From assembly GCF_020873875.1 (NCBI RefSeq), contig NZ_JAHWGU010000031.1:1-64000 (forward strand): 64,000 bases of DNA, written 5' to 3'. A model generated the notes under the pieces. It was given only the letters and a program-made list of their open reading frames with translations. It searched no databases and was not told where the DNA came from. Positions 52,072-61,620 of this stretch are shown in pieces. Every line of letters begins with the position of its first letter. The stretch's first letter is position 1. Origin of the DNA: Actinoplanes sp. DH11. GTDB lineage: Bacteria > Actinomycetota > Actinomycetes > Mycobacteriales > Micromonosporaceae. The position numbers were made by a program, and so were the translations under genes.

Positions 52072-52533
52072 GTGCTGATCCGCGCAACCAAGGTGGTCTT
52101 GGAGTCCATGCTTGCCGAGGCGAGTGTCAACATCACTGCTCCCGCCGAAGCCGACGTAAGGACCACGGTCGAGGTCTTCCGAGAGTTCGCCGCGCTTCCA
52201 GTCGAGGATGCCGCGCCTGTCGAGGAGGATGGCGACGGCATTCTGGCCCAGTTTGGTACTCATGATTTTCGTGATAGACCTGAGTTCTTAGCCGATCTCA
52301 CGCGGCAGTTCATCGCGGCCGGCTGCGAGGAGCAGTCATTGTGGCAGTTGAGCTGTACGTTGTACTGGCCTCACAGCGAGGCCACCGACGCCATTGCGTC
52401 GGGGAGCCTGTGGTCTTTCGGGAAGACGGTCAGCGAGTTCTTCGACGAAGCTCTCGAACTCCCAGGCTGGGCCTGGGCAATACGAGCTCCGCAGGCGCCG
52501 CGCGAGGTCTCCGTCACACTGGATCAGATCTGA
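52072..52533 (+). CDS. Hypothetical protein, 153 aa
   Basis: Start codon GTG at 52072 (M in VLIRATKVVLESML). The protein has an acidic middle (EDAAPVEEDGDG) and an aromatic C-terminal part (SLWQLSCTLYWPHSEA, SLWSFGKTVSEFFDEALELP). No family is recognised. It could be an immunity-type protein given the neighbourhood. Confidence 0.55.
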   Translation: MLIRATKVVLESMLAEASVNITAPAEADVRTTVEVFREFAALPVEDAAPVEEDGDGILAQFGTHDFRDRPEFLADLTRQFIAAGCEEQSLWQLSCTLYWPHSEATDAIASGSLWSFGKTVSEFFDEALELPGWAWAIRAPQAPREVSVTLDQI

Positions 52534-52794
52534 GCCAGCCACCTTCTCGTCACAACCGCCGCTTGGGTTCCCCTCGCGTGGCATCCGAAAGGACTCCGCC
52601 GTGCACGGTCGGCGGCAGATCAGTGCGTCATCCCGAAGCGAATCCCTAGCCTCGGTCTTTCACTTGGGCGTTAGTCAATAGCCGATTATCGATGAAGAAG
52701 GATTCGCGTCGTATCGGCTGTTTCATGGGCATGCTGAATGCCCGGCGCGGGCCGGGTTCCTCCGTGCTGCTGGTCGGGGCGTGAGTTTCGCCGG

Positions 52795-54180
52795 TCAGCC
52801 GGTGGGCCGGGGTAACGCGGCGAGTTTGGTGAATGCGCTGGTCAGAGCATCGGTCCAAGGCCAGTTCGCGGCGATCGCGAGACGGGTCCGGCGGGCGGTG
52901 CGGGTGATCCGGGCCGCGACGTGCAGCAGCCGGTACCGCAGTTTCTTCGGTTCCGCGGTGGCCATGTCGCCGTCCAGAAGCAGGTTCCGGGTCCAGGCGA
53001 GTAGGTCGATGCCGGTCAGCGCGAGTTGGAGCCAGGCCTGGTTGATCGCGAACACGCGGGACGGGAACCGGCCGAAGCCGGTGTTCTTGCCGGTCCGGAT
53101 GCGGTCCTCGACGCGGGCGTGGGCCCGGTGCCGGGCCTCCAGGAACTGGATGCTGCCGTTGCCGGGCGGGGTGTCGGTGGCCACGACCTGGTGCCGCCAG
53201 CCTTCGATGGTGTCGAACAAGCTCAGTTGGGCGCCGGGGTGTGGGCGTTCCCGGCGGACCAGGAACCGGGTTCCTTCTGGCCAGCCGGCCGCATCGAACA
53301 GACCCGTGATCTCGCAGACTTCGGCATGTTCGCGCAGGTCACCGCCGGTGTCGACGGCGGGAATCCAGCCGGTCACAGCCCGGATCGCCGCCCGGACCGG
53401 TTCGGTGATCGCGGTGCCGACACTGAATCGGATGTCCAGGTGCTGCTCGCGCAGGGACCGGATGCGGGCGAGAAACCCGTGGCTGGAGCCGGCCGAATCG
53501 GCGCGGAGCAGGATCGGGGTGCCGTGCCGGACCGCGTCGGGGATCTGGGCGAGGGCCTGGTCGAGGACGGTGATGTGATCGGCGGTGGTGTTCGACCCGG
53601 CCCGGCCTTCGCGTAGCAGGCCGGCGAGGGCTTCACCGGTGTTGTCCAGGAAGCACAGCAGCGGATGGAAACCGAACGTCTTCTTCCAGGTGCGGGTGGC
53701 CGATTCCTTGTCGGAGTGGCAGATCACGATGGTCGCGTCGATGTCCAAGACCAGGCCGTCGACCGCCTGGCCGGCGACGATCGGCTGTGGCAGGTCGCCG
53801 CGGGTGTCGGCGTGCTGGGCCCAGGCGATCTCCCTGGCCGTGCGCAGTTCGGCCAGCATCGTGGCGTCGAGCTGCGACAACAGCCGCCACGCGGTCGGGT
53901 CCGACGCGACGGGCCCGAACAAGGCCGCCTGGTCACGCAGCACCGCCAGATCGGCGATGGTCTCGCCGCCATCGGCGAGCATCACGGCGAGATCGACCGC
54001 GATCCGGCCCGGGTCGTGCCCGCGCTGCCGCCGCCGCAACCCCGCCAATGCCTGACTGAACGCGCTGGTCAAACCAGTCGTGTCAGCGAGATCGGCGAGC
54101 AGTCGGGCACCGGCGTGACCGACCACGCCCCGCCCGTCTCCGGTCACCATGATCTTCGGACGTGTTGCGGTAGGCTTCAC
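52795..54180 (-). CDS. IS1380-family transposase
   Basis: A 461-residue DDE transposase. Segments RIAVDLAVMLADGGETIADL, VDGLVLDIDATIVICHSDKE and LLRADSAGSSHGFLARIR match the IS1380 group; two of the catalytic aspartates lie in LDIDATI and LRADSAG. The terminal inverted repeats could not be identified with certainty. Upstream (54186-54195 and 54243-54252) AAGTGCCTTC and GAAGGCACTT form an inverted pair that may belong to the right end. The gene appears intact, so the element could be active. Confidence 0.9.
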   Translation of the reverse strand: MKPTATRPKIMVTGDGRGVVGHAGARLLADLADTTGLTSAFSQALAGLRRRQRGHDPGRIAVDLAVMLADGGETIADLAVLRDQAALFGPVASDPTAWRLLSQLDATMLAELRTAREIAWAQHADTRGDLPQPIVAGQAVDGLVLDIDATIVICHSDKESATRTWKKTFGFHPLLCFLDNTGEALAGLLREGRAGSNTTADHITVLDQALAQIPDAVRHGTPILLRADSAGSSHGFLARIRSLREQHLDIRFSVGTAITEPVRAAIRAVTGWIPAVDTGGDLREHAEVCEITGLFDAAGWPEGTRFLVRRERPHPGAQLSLFDTIEGWRHQVVATDTPPGNGSIQFLEARHRAHARVEDRIRTGKNTGFGRFPSRVFAINQAWLQLALTGIDLLAWTRNLLLDGDMATAEPKKLRYRLLHVAARITRTARRTRLAIAANWPWTDALTSAFTKLAALPRPTG

Positions 54181-54185
54181 CCAGC

Positions 54186-54252
54186 AAGTGCCTTCCGTGA
54201 CAGGAAATCTGGACCCTCAGCAAGTCCTATTTTCCCTGATCAGAAGGCACTT
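54186..54252. repeat. Inverted 10-bp pair near IS1380 right end
   Basis: AAGTGCCTTC (54186-54195) and GAAGGCACTT (54243-54252) are perfect inverted copies 47 bp apart, directly upstream of the transposase start. They could be part of the IS promoter or its right-hand end. No matching left end was found. The roughly 300 bp from 54253 to the next gene end at 54551 hold nothing recognisable. Confidence 0.4.
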
Positions 54253-54550
54253 CTGCGTTTCCGGTCCACTCCTTGGACAACCCGTAACGAAGGGCCGAGG
54301 CTAGCGCGTCGAAGTTATGGAAATCGATGAGAATTGGAGCGCGCTGATGTGGCGAGCAGGTCGAAAATAGGTGAGTTTACCCTGGACGAACGGCGCATAC
54401 TGGGTCTCCTCGGATCACGATTTGCCCATCATGTATAGCCATGCGTTCGGTGGTCTAAACCTCATGGACTGCTGGCCGGAATCTCCGGTTGCCGCTATCG
54501 ACCGCGATACGTGCGGAAATGATTAGTGGAACATAGGAATGCCGGGGGGT

Positions 54551-55327
54551 TTAACGTCGCGTTGCAGATGACGACTTTGTTGTCGGCAACGCTGCGATCT
54601 GAGTGGCAACCGCTACCCCGCTTGTGGTGAGGGCTAGCAAGACCGATGTTACGGCTATCCAGTTGGGAGTGGGTTCCCACTCGGCCCGGGGCCTCCCTCC
54701 GAGCACGGAGAAGGCGACCGAGCAGGAAATCCCGTAGAGCAATGCGCAATAGGCGGCGGCGTGCACCTGCATCCTTTTGTGCGGCCTTAGCCACCGCAGC
54801 ACCGATGCGGCTATCAGCAGGCCAAGCACGCAGCCTGTGATAAGCCAGGTGGTCATCGTCAGCCAATCCGGCATGCCGTCGTCTGGATAGAGATCCCGTA
54901 AGTAATAGACGGTGGTCGTCTGTAGGTGCAGCAAGATTACTATTGCAATCAGGTGGGAAGTCGCAAGCACGATAGAAAGAGGCTCCCGCTGTCCAGGGCG
55001 GACGTTGTAGACGACCCATGCCAACCCCCCGAAGATTCCAAGACTCCCCGCGCCCAGCAGCCCGGCCGCGATCATGGTTTCCGTCCAGGCGCGGTTGCAG
55101 ACCTGCTCTCCGGAGATGACCGAAAAGAGGAAGCTGTCGAGCAGCAGTATGAAGAAGGAAGGAATCATGAGGACGTAGGGGTACGAATCGTTCGTATTGG
55201 GACGAGGCCGTCCCAGAAGAAAGACAACGCCCGTGAACAAAAAGCCGGCGATTACCGCAGCCAGCTGGGAATGCGATTGGCCGACCTCGACAGGGTTCCA
55301 GTCGACCCGACTGCTGCAATCGTCCAC
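54551..55327 (-). CDS. Membrane protein, about seven helices
   Basis: A 258-residue membrane protein starting GTG at 55327. Hydrophobic segments include LAAVIAGFLFTGVVFLLG, LMIPSFFILLLDSFLFSVIS, TMIAAGLLGAGSLGIFGG, SIVLATSHLIAIVILLHL, WLITGCVLGLLIAASVL and CALLYGISCSVAFSVLGG. No motif identifies a family. It lies between the IS1380 element and an IS3-like fragment, so it could be cargo. Expression signals are weak. Confidence 0.6.
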   Translation of the reverse strand: MDDCSSRVDWNPVEVGQSHSQLAAVIAGFLFTGVVFLLGRPRPNTNDSYPYVLMIPSFFILLLDSFLFSVISGEQVCNRAWTETMIAAGLLGAGSLGIFGGLAWVVYNVRPGQREPLSIVLATSHLIAIVILLHLQTTTVYYLRDLYPDDGMPDWLTMTTWLITGCVLGLLIAASVLRWLRPHKRMQVHAAAYCALLYGISCSVAFSVLGGRPRAEWEPTPNWIAVTSVLLALTTSGVAVATQIAALPTTKSSSATRR

Positions 55328-55620
55328 TCAGAACACCTCCCCGGCCGCTTCGGGCGACCTCAAGCTGCGGGTGCTGTTGGCGCCTAAGTGTTATGGCTTG
55401 GGCGCAGTCGTCGTCATCGCCCGATCGGGTCGCGCGTACGCCAAACACACCTGTATAAGCCTTCGCCGCGTGCGCCGAGTGGCGACCGATAGGACCTCGT
55501 GTGCCGGATACGTACTAGACCCTCCCTGTCACGCTGATGCGAGACAGCCCGTCTACCAGGGGATACTCTTTCTGGACGGTCTTGAGGAGAGCACATCAGC
55601 ATGTCGTCGAAGCCCCATGA

Positions 55621-55833
55621 GAGTCTGGATCCGGACGCCGGCCCCAGCGGCGGACATTCACCGCAGAGTTCAAGGCGCGGATCCTGGACGAGTACGAGTC
55701 GGCGCCGGATGCGGCGGCTCGCGGGGCGATCCTGCGCCGGGAACGGCTCTACGGGTCACACCTCCTCGACTGGCGCAAGGCCCGAGACGCGGGAGCCGCA
55801 GCCGGCCTGACGGACCGCCTGGCCCAAGTGCCG
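55621..55833 (+). pseudogene. IS3-like orfA transposase fragment
   Basis: In frame 1 the segment encodes RRTFTAEFKARILDEYESAP, then LRRERLYGSHLLDWRKARDA, the helix-turn-helix protein OrfA of IS3-like elements. An in-frame TGA lies just upstream at 55618-55620 and the homology ends after AGLTDRLAQV. No orfB is present. A fragment of a lost insertion sequence. Confidence 0.7.
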
Positions 55834-56020
55834 GGCTCGTGTCACGTGTCGAGTGGGCGGTCGAAGCAACTGCCGAAGTCGGTGCTGGCCGGTATCCGCT
55901 TGGGCCGCGGCTCCATTGCCGCTGCCCGTTGGTCGAGCACAGGCAGGATTTGCCGGACCGTGCACTCGGTGATCGGCATGATCGAACGCACTCAACTCGG
56001 CAAGGTCGGATGTCGGCGGG

Positions 56021-56938
56021 TTACGTCCCTGAGGCCATGAAGGCGGCGAGGATGTAGTTGGGGTGGCGGTCGAGGTTCTTGCGGGCGCGGTCGTAGCGGA
56101 TGGTGGTGCGTGGGTCGGCGTGGCGGGCGGCGATCTAGACGTCGCGGAGGCTGACGCCGGCGTCGAGCATGGTGGTGACGAAGGTGTGCCGCAGCATGTG
56201 CGGGTGCATCTTCGGGATCCGCAACTCGGCGGTCTCGGCCAAGTGCTTGAGCCGACGGGTCGCTGCGTGCCGGTCCATGCGCCCTCTACGAGCGTTGCGC
56301 AGGATAGGACCGTCGTCCCGGCCCTCGACGGCGCGGTCGATGGCCCGAGCCACCGCCGGAGGCAGAGGGACGAGTACGACCTTGCCGCCTTTGCCGCGGA
56401 CCTTGAGCACGCGGTGGCCGTGTTCCTGGCCGAGGTCAGCGATGTTGGCACCGCACGCTTCGAAGATCCGCAGGCCGAGTAGGCCCAGCATCGCGACCAG
56501 CGCGAAGTCGTTGATGTTGGCCGACAGTCGGGCAGCGGTGATCATCGCCTCGAACTGGAGATGGCTGAGGCCCAGCGTAGGCGACTCAGGCGGTACCAGC
56601 GGCCGGCGGACGTAGTCGGCTGGTGAATGCGGGAGGATCTGGTCGATGACGCACACCCGGTAGAAGCCGATCACCACTGACAGCCGCCGGGACACCGTCG
56701 AGGGCTGGTAGCAGCGGACATCTTGTAGCCAGCGCACGTAGCGCTCGATGTCCACCCGTGCTGCTTGCAGCGGGTCCAATCGCTGGTCAGCCGACCAGCG
56801 CAGGAAGACCTTAAGGTCGGAGTCGGTGTGCATCCGCGACTGACCGCGGTACCGGCCGAGGTACGCGGCGGCCGCGGCCGCCAGGAGCCATGGGTCGGAA
56901 GTGGTCCGGCTGGGCCGGAGTGCTGTCGAGGTAGTCAT
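56021..56938 (-). pseudogene. Tyrosine recombinase/integrase with in-frame TAG
   Basis: The ATG at 56938 starts a 267-codon frame: an N-terminal SAM-like domain (AAAAAYLGRYRGQSRMHTDS) and the catalytic domain with R in LGLLGLRIFEACG and H-X-X-R in HPHMLRHTF. The frame is closed by TAG at 56135-56137 after SLRDV. Without it translation would go on through IAARHADPRTTIRYDRARKN to TAA at 56021, supplying the second histidine and the tyrosine nucleophile. A CAG-to-TAG change explains it. Either it is inactive or the stop is read through. Confidence 0.82.
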
Positions 56939-57236
56939 ACCGCTCGCTTCGACCGGCTGGCGCTGGCTCTGATAGTCCGGGGCGTGATGCGAGACGCCTA
57001 CCCTGTTCAGATGCCGGGCAGCGGTGCACCTTCGTGAGGTTCTCCCGGAGCGATGACCGCTGCCCGGCACCTCGCCGTCTCCTACGGCCATCGCACTCGC
57101 GGCGGCAGACCAGTACGTTCATGCGACCAAATCCATAGCCGATGATGAACACTCACGCGCACGGCGATTCAGGATGCGGCAGCCAACCCGGAGCACTGGC
57201 TTGACCTGATTGGCGCCGAGGGTTCGTGGGGAGTGG

Positions 57237-58529
57237 TTACGGAGCCTCGCGGCCGATGAGCATGCCATTCATGGTGACGGCGCCCGAGTCGCGGGATATT
57301 TCGCGAGTTCCGCCGAACGCTGCCATGGTGATGTGGAAGCTCGCCGGTTGAGGCAGTTCCTCGCTGGCAAGTCGCCACGGTGCTGCGGGGTCGGTGTCGG
57401 GCACGGCTGCGACCAGGACAGCAACGCCGTCGCGTTGGACATCGCAATCCTCGTGCTGCGCGGCATAGCGCAGATAGCGAAGGTTGGCAGGCCCCGACGG
57501 GACCGGCGCCGGCGGGAACGCGGGCGAGGTGTTGCGCCACTGCTGGGCGAGATCCGCGAACGCTTGTTCGCGAGCAGGCCTTCGCTTCGCGCTCGCTGCG
57601 AGGATGGCGCTGCCGGCGTCTGCCGCGACGCGGCACATCTGTTGCACCGGAATGGTGGCGGCCAAAGCAGGGTGGTAGCCGACCATCCGGATCCGCTGCA
57701 TCAGTTCCGTCATCGCCCGGGCAGCGGCCCGCTGCTGCGCGGTCAACGACCAGGTCGGCCCCGCCGGGCGCCGGTTCGAGCGTCCCTGTGGTGCCACCGC
57801 GTCAGCGGCGCGGCCTGCCGACGATTCGTGCCACACCGGGTCGTCGGGCCACACCGACGCCTCCGTGGCGCGCACCGTTCCCTGCTGTCCGATTGTGATG
57901 GCGACTCCGGCGTCCCCGGCCGTGAGGCTGACGCCGTGCCCGTCGCAGGCGTCGAACCGTAGATCGGTGACGCCGATGAAGGTGAAACGCAGCGGTGCAG
58001 CAGGCCAGGGCTGCCGGGACCCGTCTCGTGCCACACGTCCGGCGCTGGGCACGAACCGCCGTGGAGCGGCAACGGTCACCTCGACTCGTAGACCCGCTTC
58101 ACCAGGCCGAACCGTGATCTGGCGAACGCTGGCGTCCGCCAGATCGTAGTCGGTGGCGAGACCAGCGATGATCTCCGTCGTCACCGAAAAGGAACCCGGG
58201 CGGACACGTGCCTGATAGTCGCGGTACACCGAGCGCACTGCTGCGGCCGGCGGCAGTCGACGGTCAAGAGCCGGATCCAGGTCGACCATCAGCGCCCGGC
58301 GGGCAGCTCCGAGGTCGGCCATCCACCGCAGCCCGGTACGTGCCCGCCGCCCCCGCAACAACCACGGTTCACATGCAACGCTTACCAGCGGAAACGTATT
58401 GTTGTCCCAGATGTCAGCGAGAGCGCCGACGCGGACGGCATCGAAGTTGCGAGGTTCAGCGACCGCAGCGGCGATCTCCTGAACGGATCGGTCGAGCAGC
58501 CCAGCGAAAGTGTCCAGCGGCGCACGCAC
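57237..58529 (-). CDS. Hypothetical protein, 430 aa
   Basis: GTG at 58529. The protein has an N-terminal helical part (LDTFAGLLDRSVQEIAAAVA), a central beta-rich region (VTDLRFDACDGHGVSLTAGD, VAITIGQQGTVRATEASVW) and a C-terminal part ending ITMAAFGGTREISRDSGAV. No signal or membrane segment. No family is recognised; the pattern is found in other actinobacteria by general character only. It is convergent with nothing and divergent from the short gene at 58659. Confidence 0.65.
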   Translation of the reverse strand: MRAPLDTFAGLLDRSVQEIAAAVAEPRNFDAVRVGALADIWDNNTFPLVSVACEPWLLRGRRARTGLRWMADLGAARRALMVDLDPALDRRLPPAAAVRSVYRDYQARVRPGSFSVTTEIIAGLATDYDLADASVRQITVRPGEAGLRVEVTVAAPRRFVPSAGRVARDGSRQPWPAAPLRFTFIGVTDLRFDACDGHGVSLTAGDAGVAITIGQQGTVRATEASVWPDDPVWHESSAGRAADAVAPQGRSNRRPAGPTWSLTAQQRAAARAMTELMQRIRMVGYHPALAATIPVQQMCRVAADAGSAILAASAKRRPAREQAFADLAQQWRNTSPAFPPAPVPSGPANLRYLRYAAQHEDCDVQRDGVAVLVAAVPDTDPAAPWRLASEELPQPASFHITMAAFGGTREISRDSGAVTMNGMLIGREAP

Positions 58530-58658
58530 GCACGAAGTATGCCGCCTCCGTCACAGCGGGAGCGACCCGCCAGCTATGCGGTAGCAGCGGCACAAGAGCG
58601 CACGGCTGTCTGCCCGGATCTCGGCAGTTGAGGACGGTGGGCTCGGCATTCTCAATGT

Positions 58659-58909
58659 ATGAGTTCTACGCGACGGACTCCGACCCGCGAAGAGGTCGAA
58701 GCATGGTTCACCGGGCTGATTGATGGCACCCGTACTCGCGACCAGGCTGATCGATGGGCTGCCCGATGGTTCATCGATCCGCATGCAGCTCCCGTCGAAG
58801 ACGGCGTTGTTGAGTGGGCGCTCGACCTTCTCCACGGCATCGACCTGCTGGCGGGCCCCGATGGACGCTTCCTGCATACGACGCCCAGCTGCGCACATGG
58901 CTGAAGTAA
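58659..58909 (+). pseudogene. Small helical protein with C-terminal frameshift
   Basis: The ATG at 58659 reads 81 codons (TREEVEAWFTGLIDGTRTRD, VVEWALDLLHGIDLLAG) and ends at a TGA after SCAHG. In the next frame the bases 58880-58909 read DAQLRTWLK and TAA, which is the expected continuation after FLHT. A single-base deletion around 58878 would explain this. Proteins of this type are small cytoplasmic helical proteins of unknown function. Either a sequencing error or a recent mutation of the last ten codons. Confidence 0.55.
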
Positions 58910-59055
58910 TTCCAACGTCGCAGTTCCGCGGAGTGACCGCGCGAACGGCGGCATGTGAGTGCGCTGTTCGCTCGGTAGGAAACGGTCCTGCCGTACGGAG
59001 GTCATGCTTTCCTCGGCTGTTTGGGCGCCGGGTCTGGGCTGTCATAATCCGCGGC

Positions 59056-60024
59056 ATGGAGGTCCCGGATCTGGAGCGCGCTCTCCGAACGATGGCCGAG
59101 GTCCTCGAACCGCTGGTGGACCTCGACTGGTCGGTCGCAGCCGGCACTCTTGACTGGACATGCCGGGAGACGCTTGCCCACATCGGCCATGAGCTGCTCG
59201 CCTACGGGGCTCAAGTGGCCGGCCGGGCACAGGATGCGTACCTGCCTCTGGATTTGGTGATCCGCGACGACGCCTCGGTGTCGGAGGTCTTGGCGGTCGT
59301 CGACGCATGCGGTGAGCTGTTTGTCGCGGCGCTGCGGACCGCAGCGACGGACAGACGGGCCTGGCACTTCGGGCCGTACGACCTCAGTGGTTTCACAGCG
59401 CTCGGCGTCGCTGAGGTCGTACTCCACACCCACGACATCACGCAAGGCCTGAACGTGAGCTGGTGGATACCCGCGAAGTTCAGCACACGCGTTCTGGCTC
59501 GGCTGGCGCCAGACGCAACCACCCAGCAGCGGCAGGAGACCGCAAAGCAACAGCATTCCACACACGTCCTGCTCCGGCACACCGGACGCCGCGGTGATGT
59601 GGGCCCGTGGCGGTGGCACGTCACGCAGGATGAGCACCAATTGGGTACGGAAGACGCCAGGGTCGGCGGTGCTCATCACGACCACTCGGAAGCGGACTCA
59701 AACGCCCGCGAAAGTCTTGCCGTAGCGCACCAGCCGACGGATTGGCTACACCAGTACACCTCGCTGAAGAACGTGATCGCGGCAGTCGGAGATGTTCTCT
59801 ACACCTGCCCCTGTTGCGGCCACACCACGTTGTCGGAGCGAGGAAGCTACGAGATTTGCGATGAGTGCGGGTGGGAGGACGACGGCCAGGACAATCACGA
59901 CAGTGCATCTGTCAGGGGCGGACCGAACGGCGGTTTGAGCCTCGATGAGGCGCGAGTTGAGTACATCCGGAAAGGCCGCGGCCGGACGCTGCGGCCGCAT
60001 TCTCCGCCCCTCGAACCCAGGTGA
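59056..60024 (+). CDS. MDMPI-domain protein fused to a cysteine-rich CPCC domain
   Basis: A 322-residue protein. Residues 1-195 are an MDMPI-type DinB-like bundle (VDLDWSVAAGTLDWTCRETL, HIGHELLAYG, GVAEVVLHTHDITQGL). Residues 235-310 form a cysteine-rich CPCC domain (YTCPCCGHTTLSERGSYEIC, DECGWEDDGQDNHD). The reading frame between them is open, so the fusion is real unless a stop or start is missed. The CPCC domain is usually a separate protein of about 100 residues. ATG at 59056. Function unknown; a thiol- or metal-binding role is inferred. Confidence 0.7.
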   Translation: MEVPDLERALRTMAEVLEPLVDLDWSVAAGTLDWTCRETLAHIGHELLAYGAQVAGRAQDAYLPLDLVIRDDASVSEVLAVVDACGELFVAALRTAATDRRAWHFGPYDLSGFTALGVAEVVLHTHDITQGLNVSWWIPAKFSTRVLARLAPDATTQQRQETAKQQHSTHVLLRHTGRRGDVGPWRWHVTQDEHQLGTEDARVGGAHHDHSEADSNARESLAVAHQPTDWLHQYTSLKNVIAAVGDVLYTCPCCGHTTLSERGSYEICDECGWEDDGQDNHDSASVRGGPNGGLSLDEARVEYIRKGRGRTLRPHSPPLEPR

Positions 60025-60164
60025 CACCGTATCGCAGCCACACTACGCGACTACCTATCATCGGCACGACAAGACGCCGGTCCGTCATAGCCGACCACCG
60101 GTCGTGACGGCGGCCGGCCCGAGCGCGCACAGCGGCAGATCAGTACGTTGGACGGTTCGTTCGG

Positions 60165-60712
60165 TCACCCGTTTCGCGGCCGGCGAAGTTTGGTGCGACT
60201 CCAGGCAGCTTGGCCGCTCAGTAGTGCGACGGCCGCGGCTTGGTCACTTTGGGCAGCGGCTGCAATCGCTGCGACACGATCGGCTAACTCGTGCGCCCAC
60301 CCGCTGTTATCGCACCGCGCCGTGCGCTCTGCTGCCTCTGCTGCGGCAAGCGCTTCCGCGAAGTCACCCAGTAGCAGACGGGAGTAGAACCGCCGCTCAT
60401 GGAAGCGGCAGTTAAGCCCGTTACTCGTCAAAGCATGGACGTCGGCCGCAACCGCATACGTAGGAAGGTTCCCGAACCTGGCGAAGAACGGAACGGCTTC
60501 GGCACTGATGGCTTCGGCGACCTCCGCCATCACATGCTCGGCCAGTGCCAAGTCCTCCGGCAGATCCCGAAACTTCCCAAGTTGGGTGGCCCGCTTGTCC
60601 ACGAGAGGTCAGCGATCAAGTACTCAGCGGGCCCGCACAGAAGCTGGATGCCCGCTGACATCTGAAAACTCCGGGACCCCGGCCGCGTCTGCATCACCAC
60701 GTAACAGAGCAA
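60165..60712 (-). pseudogene. Hypothetical protein with frameshift
   Basis: The C-terminal part (145 codons, 60602 to 60165) reads LPEDLALAEHVMAEVAEAIS and FHERRFYSRLLLGDFAEALA. A different frame upstream (60712 to about 60575) reads FQMSAGIQLLCGPAEYLIAD and LSWTSGPPNLG. Both look like one protein of about 200 residues, so a one-base frameshift near 60575-60585 is likely. The first frame may extend to about 60800 without a good start codon. No function is recognised. Confidence 0.5.
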
Positions 60713-60822
60713 CCAGTCAATCGGCTGCTGGTAAAGCAGGGCATTGCTGCTTGTGTCAGCCCTCCGGACGCTTACCTGCTCTTGGTTCGCCTCACACGTC
60801 GCGCGCCTGATCGGGGGGAGAT

Positions 60823-60868
60823 CCGGCCGGCGTTGCGCGAGCGCTCCTGCCCGTGCAACGCCGGCCGG
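60823..60868 (-). terminator. Terminator hairpin after GNAT gene
   Basis: CCGGCCGGCGTTGC (60823-60836) pairs perfectly with GCAACGCCGGCCGG (60855-60868) over 14 bp around an 18-base loop, beginning five bases after the stop of the GNAT gene on the minus strand. Confidence 0.8.
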
Positions 60869-60873
60869 GCTTC

Positions 60874-61401
60874 CTACTGTGCTGTCCGGTCTGCCAGGTA
60901 GTAGTTGACGAGAGGAAGTCCGGTGAACCCGACCGCTTCGTAGAGCGCGCGTGCGGGTGCGTGCCCGGGGTCGCCGCCGGTTGTCACGTTGATGAGGTTC
61001 AGCCCTTGCTCGCGCAGCCGTCGAACGGCGAACTCCATCAGGGCTCGGCCGTGACCGCGACGCTGATGCTCCGGGTGCACGGCGATCATCTCGATGACGC
61101 CCAGTGACTCCTCCCGGTCCTGCCGGAGGACGACGAAACCGGCTGCGGCACCGTCGGCCGTGGTCAGGACGAAGGGTTCAGCGCCGTCCGCGAAACAGTA
61201 CTTCCGGACGCTGTCGGCCTGGGCCGCCCGCCAGTCGGGGCGGTACAGCAGGTCGAAGATGGCGGATCCGAGGATCTTCTCGAACGAGACGAAGACCGGC
61301 TCCCACGCGAGGAGGGACAGGTCGACGACTGCTTCCAGGTCGGCAGGCGTGAGCGGCCGGATCTGGTGCGATGGCTCGGTGGGGTGAGACTGCTGGGGCA
61401 T
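60874..61401 (-). CDS. GNAT-family acetyltransferase
   Basis: A 175-residue GNAT protein. Motif A is intact: VIEMIAVHPEHQRRGHGRAL followed by MEFAVRRLREQGLN; motif B gives ARALYEAVGFTGLPLVNYYL. The N-terminus HQIRPLTPADLEAVVDLSL is typical. The substrate is unknown. ATG at 61401 (MPQQSHPTEPS). A strong terminator follows. The gene is divergent from the nuclease-nucleotidyltransferase fusion, with 219 bp between them. Confidence 0.92.
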   Translation of the reverse strand: MPQQSHPTEPSHQIRPLTPADLEAVVDLSLLAWEPVFVSFEKILGSAIFDLLYRPDWRAAQADSVRKYCFADGAEPFVLTTADGAAAGFVVLRQDREESLGVIEMIAVHPEHQRRGHGRALMEFAVRRLREQGLNLINVTTGGDPGHAPARALYEAVGFTGLPLVNYYLADRTAQ

Positions 61402-61620
61402 GCGAATGCTCCGTTTCCATGACGACGAAGCCGATACGTGACACGTATGGGCCTGGGACGCAGGAAGCGGCGGAGCAACGTGGTGCAGGATGCTCGCCGC
61501 TCAGGAGCGGCGGGTGCGTCCCGCAGCGGCGCAGCAGCATAGGAAAGTCATGAGGCGCACCCTAATACAGCACTTGGGCCGTTCGCGAACCGATTTTCCT
61601 CTCGAAGGTAGGGTTGACGC

